A stretch of DNA of 64,000 nt from Bin55 sp963667455 (GTDB lineage Bacteria; Pseudomonadota; Gammaproteobacteria; Pseudomonadales; Azotimanducaceae), in NCBI GenBank assembly GCA_963667455.2, contig CAXXFR010000013.1, positions 186,001-250,000 of the forward strand. Reading direction: 5' to 3'. The position numbers were made by a program, and so were the translations under genes. This document shows, one piece after another, positions 61,176 to 64,000 of this stretch (positions are counted from its first letter, which is position 1; every line of letters begins with the position of its first letter). The notes beneath the pieces are model-generated. The model worked only from the letters and a program-made list of their open reading frames with translations. It had not been told where the DNA came from and ran no database searches.

Positions 61176-63410
61176 ATGAGCAAGTACTTCAAAACCATTT
61201 GGATTCAGCTCTTCTTAGGCCTAGTTGGTGTTGCATTCGCAAGTGCTGTTTCCTCAAAGCCAGAGTACTTCGTGGAGGCCATGGAGTTCGGCGCGACGGA
61301 CTGCACGTTCTGCCACACAACAGTGACCGGAGGCGAGGCACTGAATGATCGAGGTCAATGGCTGGTAGAAGAACGGTTGCGGCTGGAAGTGGAAGTAGTA
61401 GATGTCCAATGGCTGAAGTCAAGAGAGGAGGAAAGCGAAGGTGAAGGTGAAGTCGATGAAACCGGAGAAGAACCACAACAGACAAGCCCCGAGCTAGAAA
61501 TACAAGCCCCAACCGAAGACAAAGACGAAGATCCAGACCGTCCCTTCGACTACACCACCAGCTTTGGGGAGTGGCCCGCATACAGTGGGGGCATTCGCGC
61601 TCAAAAGTACTCGCCGCTCAATCAAATCAAGCAGGACAACCTCGACCAACTCCAGATTGCTTGGGTGTGGGAGTCCGAAGTGGACACCGGAGTCACTGAC
61701 CCCCGCAATGCCAGGCGTGCCGCCGACATGTTCAAGGGGTCGCCATTGATGGTGGATGGTCGAGTATTCATCAGAACTCGCTATTCAACGGTCGCCGCCA
61801 TCAATGCTCGTACGGGAGAGCAGCTTTGGACCTACGATCCCGGTACGAAGGATGGTCCGCGCCCAGCTATGTTCGGGTTTACGACTCGAGGATTGGCATT
61901 TGACAAGGACGAGTCCGGTGGTAGGGTGTTGCTGGTTACCAGTAATGGCTGGCTCATTGCCTTGGATGCCGAGACCGGAATTCCCATCGAAGAATTCGGC
62001 ATCAAAGGCAGAGTAGATCTGCGAGCGGGATTGAGAAGGCCACTCAACCCGAGATTTGTCTCGTGGAGTCATGCGCCCAACGTGTGCGGAGATGTCGTGG
62101 TCATTGGAAGTCAACCTGACGACGGTTCGCATTCTCGACTCAATCCAAAGAGTGAATCGAGCAACTATCCGTTGGGAGACGTCCGAGGATTCAACGTCAA
62201 GACAGGCGAACAACAATGGGTTTTCGAGACTGTTCCACAAGAAGACGCTTTGGGCAATGACACTTGGGGCAAAGAGTCTTGGAAATGGATGGGAAACACC
62301 AATGTCTGGTCAACGACCAGTTGTGACCCCGAACTCAACATTGTCTACTTGCCCGTAACGGCTCCATCGAATCACTTCTACGGCGGGGACCGACCGGGGG
62401 ATAACCTCTTCTCCACTTCGTTAGTAGCTGTGGATGCTTCGACTGGCGAGTACCGGTGGCACTTTCAGAACGTTCATCACGACATCTGGGACTACGACAA
62501 TCCGGCAGCTCCAGTCGTGGCCGACGTGGAAATTGACGGAAAACCCAGAAAAATCGTTGCTCAGGTAACCAAGGTCGGTTATCTGTTCGTCTTCGACAGA
62601 GTAACGGGCAAACCCATTTGGGACATCGAGGAAGTCGATGCACCCGGAAGTGATCTGGAAGGCGAGCAGCCGTCCGCGACCCAGCCTCATCCCACATGGC
62701 CGCCACCGTTTGAACTACAAGGAATTTCAGACGATGATGTCGTGGCGATCACGCCCGAAATCAAGGAAAAGGCGTTGGAGATCCTTTCAAAGTGGAAGAC
62801 AGGACCGCTTTACGTTACGCCCTCAACCAAGGGAACTCTCATTCTTCCGGGTATCGGCGGAGGAGCGAATTGGGGAGGAGCTTCGTTCGATCCGAACTCG
62901 CGATTCTTGTATGTCCCATCGCGTCGAATGCCAACTTTGATTACGTCAATTCCAGTGGACGAGTCTCGGAGAGGCATCAAGTACGACGCTTGGTTCTCCA
63001 TGCCGGACATGGAGAGTCTGCCGCTCATCAAACCGCCGTGGTCGAGCATTACTGCTTACGACCTGGATACCGGCGACATTGCCTGGACAGTGCCAAACGG
63101 CCCTGGACCCAAGAACCATCCGCTGTTGAGAGGGCTCGAACTGCCGGATCTGGGAGATGTGGGCATGGCACCCGGAATACTGGTCACTCCGTCTGCTTTG
63201 TTTTACGGCTCCCGTAGTGCGGGTAGCCAACTGTGCGCTAGGGATAAGAGCGATGGAACACTGCTTTGGTGCGGTAAAGTACCTGGGACATTCAGTGATG
63301 CTCCTCCGGTTACTTACATATCGGGAGGAACGCAGTACATCGTCATTGGAACGGGCGGGACGTGGGAACCGACTCGACTGGTCGCTTTCAGCCTTCCTGT
63401 CAATGGTTAG
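61176..63410 (+). CDS. PQQ-dependent dehydrogenase with an N-terminal c-type haem motif and acidic linker
   Basis: A 744-residue exported quinoprotein. A signal peptide (IQLFLGLVGVAFASA) is followed by a haem-binding CxxCH (CTFCH near residue 46), then a Glu/Asp-rich linker of about 50 residues (around 90-140). The eight-bladed PQQ propeller starts at EWPAYSGGIRAQKYSPL, with TRYSTVAAINARTGEQLW, MFGFTTRGLAFD, ETVPQEDALGND and YDNPAAPVVADV as typical blade and site residues. It resembles membrane or soluble glucose/alcohol-type dehydrogenases; substrate uncertain. It would donate electrons from the periplasm to the respiratory chain, possibly through its own haem. Confidence 0.88.
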   Translation: MSKYFKTIWIQLFLGLVGVAFASAVSSKPEYFVEAMEFGATDCTFCHTTVTGGEALNDRGQWLVEERLRLEVEVVDVQWLKSREEESEGEGEVDETGEEPQQTSPELEIQAPTEDKDEDPDRPFDYTTSFGEWPAYSGGIRAQKYSPLNQIKQDNLDQLQIAWVWESEVDTGVTDPRNARRAADMFKGSPLMVDGRVFIRTRYSTVAAINARTGEQLWTYDPGTKDGPRPAMFGFTTRGLAFDKDESGGRVLLVTSNGWLIALDAETGIPIEEFGIKGRVDLRAGLRRPLNPRFVSWSHAPNVCGDVVVIGSQPDDGSHSRLNPKSESSNYPLGDVRGFNVKTGEQQWVFETVPQEDALGNDTWGKESWKWMGNTNVWSTTSCDPELNIVYLPVTAPSNHFYGGDRPGDNLFSTSLVAVDASTGEYRWHFQNVHHDIWDYDNPAAPVVADVEIDGKPRKIVAQVTKVGYLFVFDRVTGKPIWDIEEVDAPGSDLEGEQPSATQPHPTWPPPFELQGISDDDVVAITPEIKEKALEILSKWKTGPLYVTPSTKGTLILPGIGGGANWGGASFDPNSRFLYVPSRRMPTLITSIPVDESRRGIKYDAWFSMPDMESLPLIKPPWSSITAYDLDTGDIAWTVPNGPGPKNHPLLRGLELPDLGDVGMAPGILVTPSALFYGSRSAGSQLCARDKSDGTLLWCGKVPGTFSDAPPVTYISGGTQYIVIGTGGTWEPTRLVAFSLPVNG

Positions 63411-63486
63411 TTCTACGTCTACCTGAATTGCCGGCTTAGCTTGCTGTTCCGTCGGTCGAGCTTTCAGTTCCAAGCATAGACACCAA

Positions 63487-64000
63487 TTGGAATACCCGCA
63501 GTACCACAACGAAGTCCTAGCCGCGCTTTCAAGCGAAGGGGATGCTCGGCTTGGACGGCACATCGCTAAAGATCGCCGGTCCGACTTGGACTATGCGGGA
63601 ATTCGAACTCCGGCACGTCGCAAGATAGTTTCGCGAGGTTTCTCTTTCTATGAGCTGAATGCATCCTCGATCCTTAGGATCTGGCACGATCTCTGGATGC
63701 ACACGAACAACGGTGATGTGATGTTTTGCGCCGTCGACTATTACCGAGATCGCGTGAGAAGGCGTATTGAACCCGAGAATTGGCAGATGTTTCGGGAGTG
63801 GGTGAAGTGCGTAGAGAACTGGGCACACTCAGATGGTCTGTGCACTATCTACTCACGCTACGTGGAAGCTGGAATCGATGAAGTGTGGAACGACATCAAT
63901 CAGTGGAACCGTAGCAAATCCATGTGGTACAGACGGATATCCATCGTCAGTCTCATTCATTATTCCGGTAAGAACGCGCTGTTTCTTCCCTTCGATTCAA
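63487..64000 (+). CDS. AlkD-like DNA alkylation repair protein, C-terminus off the right edge
   Basis: An open frame runs from TTG 63487 (or anywhere after the stop at 63424) to the right edge, giving at least 171 residues. It reads YPQYHNEVLAALSSEGD, then GIRTPARRKIVSRGF, LRIWHDLWM, DYYRDRV, W..FREWVKCVENWAHSD and NQWNRSKSMWYRRISIVSL. This is the HEAT-like pattern of AlkD DNA glycosylases, including the W.RR motif. It would excise alkylated bases. It is not in a standard operon; the preceding dehydrogenase ends 76 bases earlier. The start codon is uncertain because no strong ribosome-binding site is visible. Confidence 0.8.
   Translation, partial: MEYPQYHNEVLAALSSEGDARLGRHIAKDRRSDLDYAGIRTPARRKIVSRGFSFYELNASSILRIWHDLWMHTNNGDVMFCAVDYYRDRVRRRIEPENWQMFREWVKCVENWAHSDGLCTIYSRYVEAGIDEVWNDINQWNRSKSMWYRRISIVSLIHYSGKNALFLPFDS

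Overview
The window reads as chromosome from a gammaproteobacterium, most likely an uncultured marine or other free-living aerobic lineage. The evidence is gene order and gene content: ygfB-pepP-ubiI-gcvT, zapB-like/zapA/6S RNA/fau, HPr-rapZ-ptsN-hpf-rpoN-lptBAC-kdsC-yrbG, mreBCD-yhdP-tldD-pmbA, and ibaG-murA. Base composition is moderate, by eye a little above 50% GC. Non-AUG starts (GTG, TTG and a few rarer ones) are unusually frequent. I found no tRNA, rRNA, CRISPR array, insertion sequence or phage gene.

Layout. 1-3620 (minus): partial gcvT, a ubiquinone hydroxylase, pepP, ygfB. 3678-6286 (plus): ZapB-like protein, zapA, 6S RNA, fau, def, rpiA. 6389-14305 (minus): an HpcH/HpaI aldolase, a frameshifted NYN-domain gene, about 490 bases of gene-free DNA containing dyads, an orphan gene with a faint PcfJ-like motif, an FAD-linked D-2-hydroxyacid dehydrogenase, pgk and tkt. 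14475-24407: metK, metF, a degenerate CheA-like protein on the opposite strand, ald, and a caa3-type cytochrome oxidase operon (coxB, coxA, a half-length CoxA paralogue, coxC, subunit IV). 24404-26310 (minus): zinc-ribbon methyltransferase, YrbL-like protein, phosphoesterase. 26784-37483 (plus): a 1408-residue TonB-dependent receptor, a terminator, then two tandem pairs of TPR lipoprotein plus CRTAC1-type beta-propeller lipoprotein. 37485-41820 (minus): a GC-rich ferredoxin-NADP reductase and gatCAB. 42210-51331 (plus): mreBCD, yhdP, tldD, pmbA. 51344-58219 (minus): the nitrogen-PTS, RpoN and LPS-export cluster. 58355-64000 (plus): ibaG, murA, zapE, a PQQ-dependent dehydrogenase with an N-terminal haem module, and the start of an AlkD-like gene.

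Most of the window is housekeeping: envelope elongation, LPS export, respiration, one-carbon and SAM metabolism, and tRNA-dependent amidation. The least conventional parts are four. (1) A 182-residue duplicate of the CoxA C-terminal half has lost both haem-ligand histidines yet sits translationally coupled between coxA and coxC. (2) The receptor plus (TPR/CRTAC1)x2 locus looks like a coherent, undescribed outer-membrane assembly. (3) A CheA-shaped protein has lost its phosphotransfer, ATP-binding and receiver residues. (4) Eight single- or double-base frameshifts are packed into 47.0-52.2 kb, hitting yhdP, tldD and rapZ while leaving pmbA intact. That pattern points to either local assembly indels or very recent decay.
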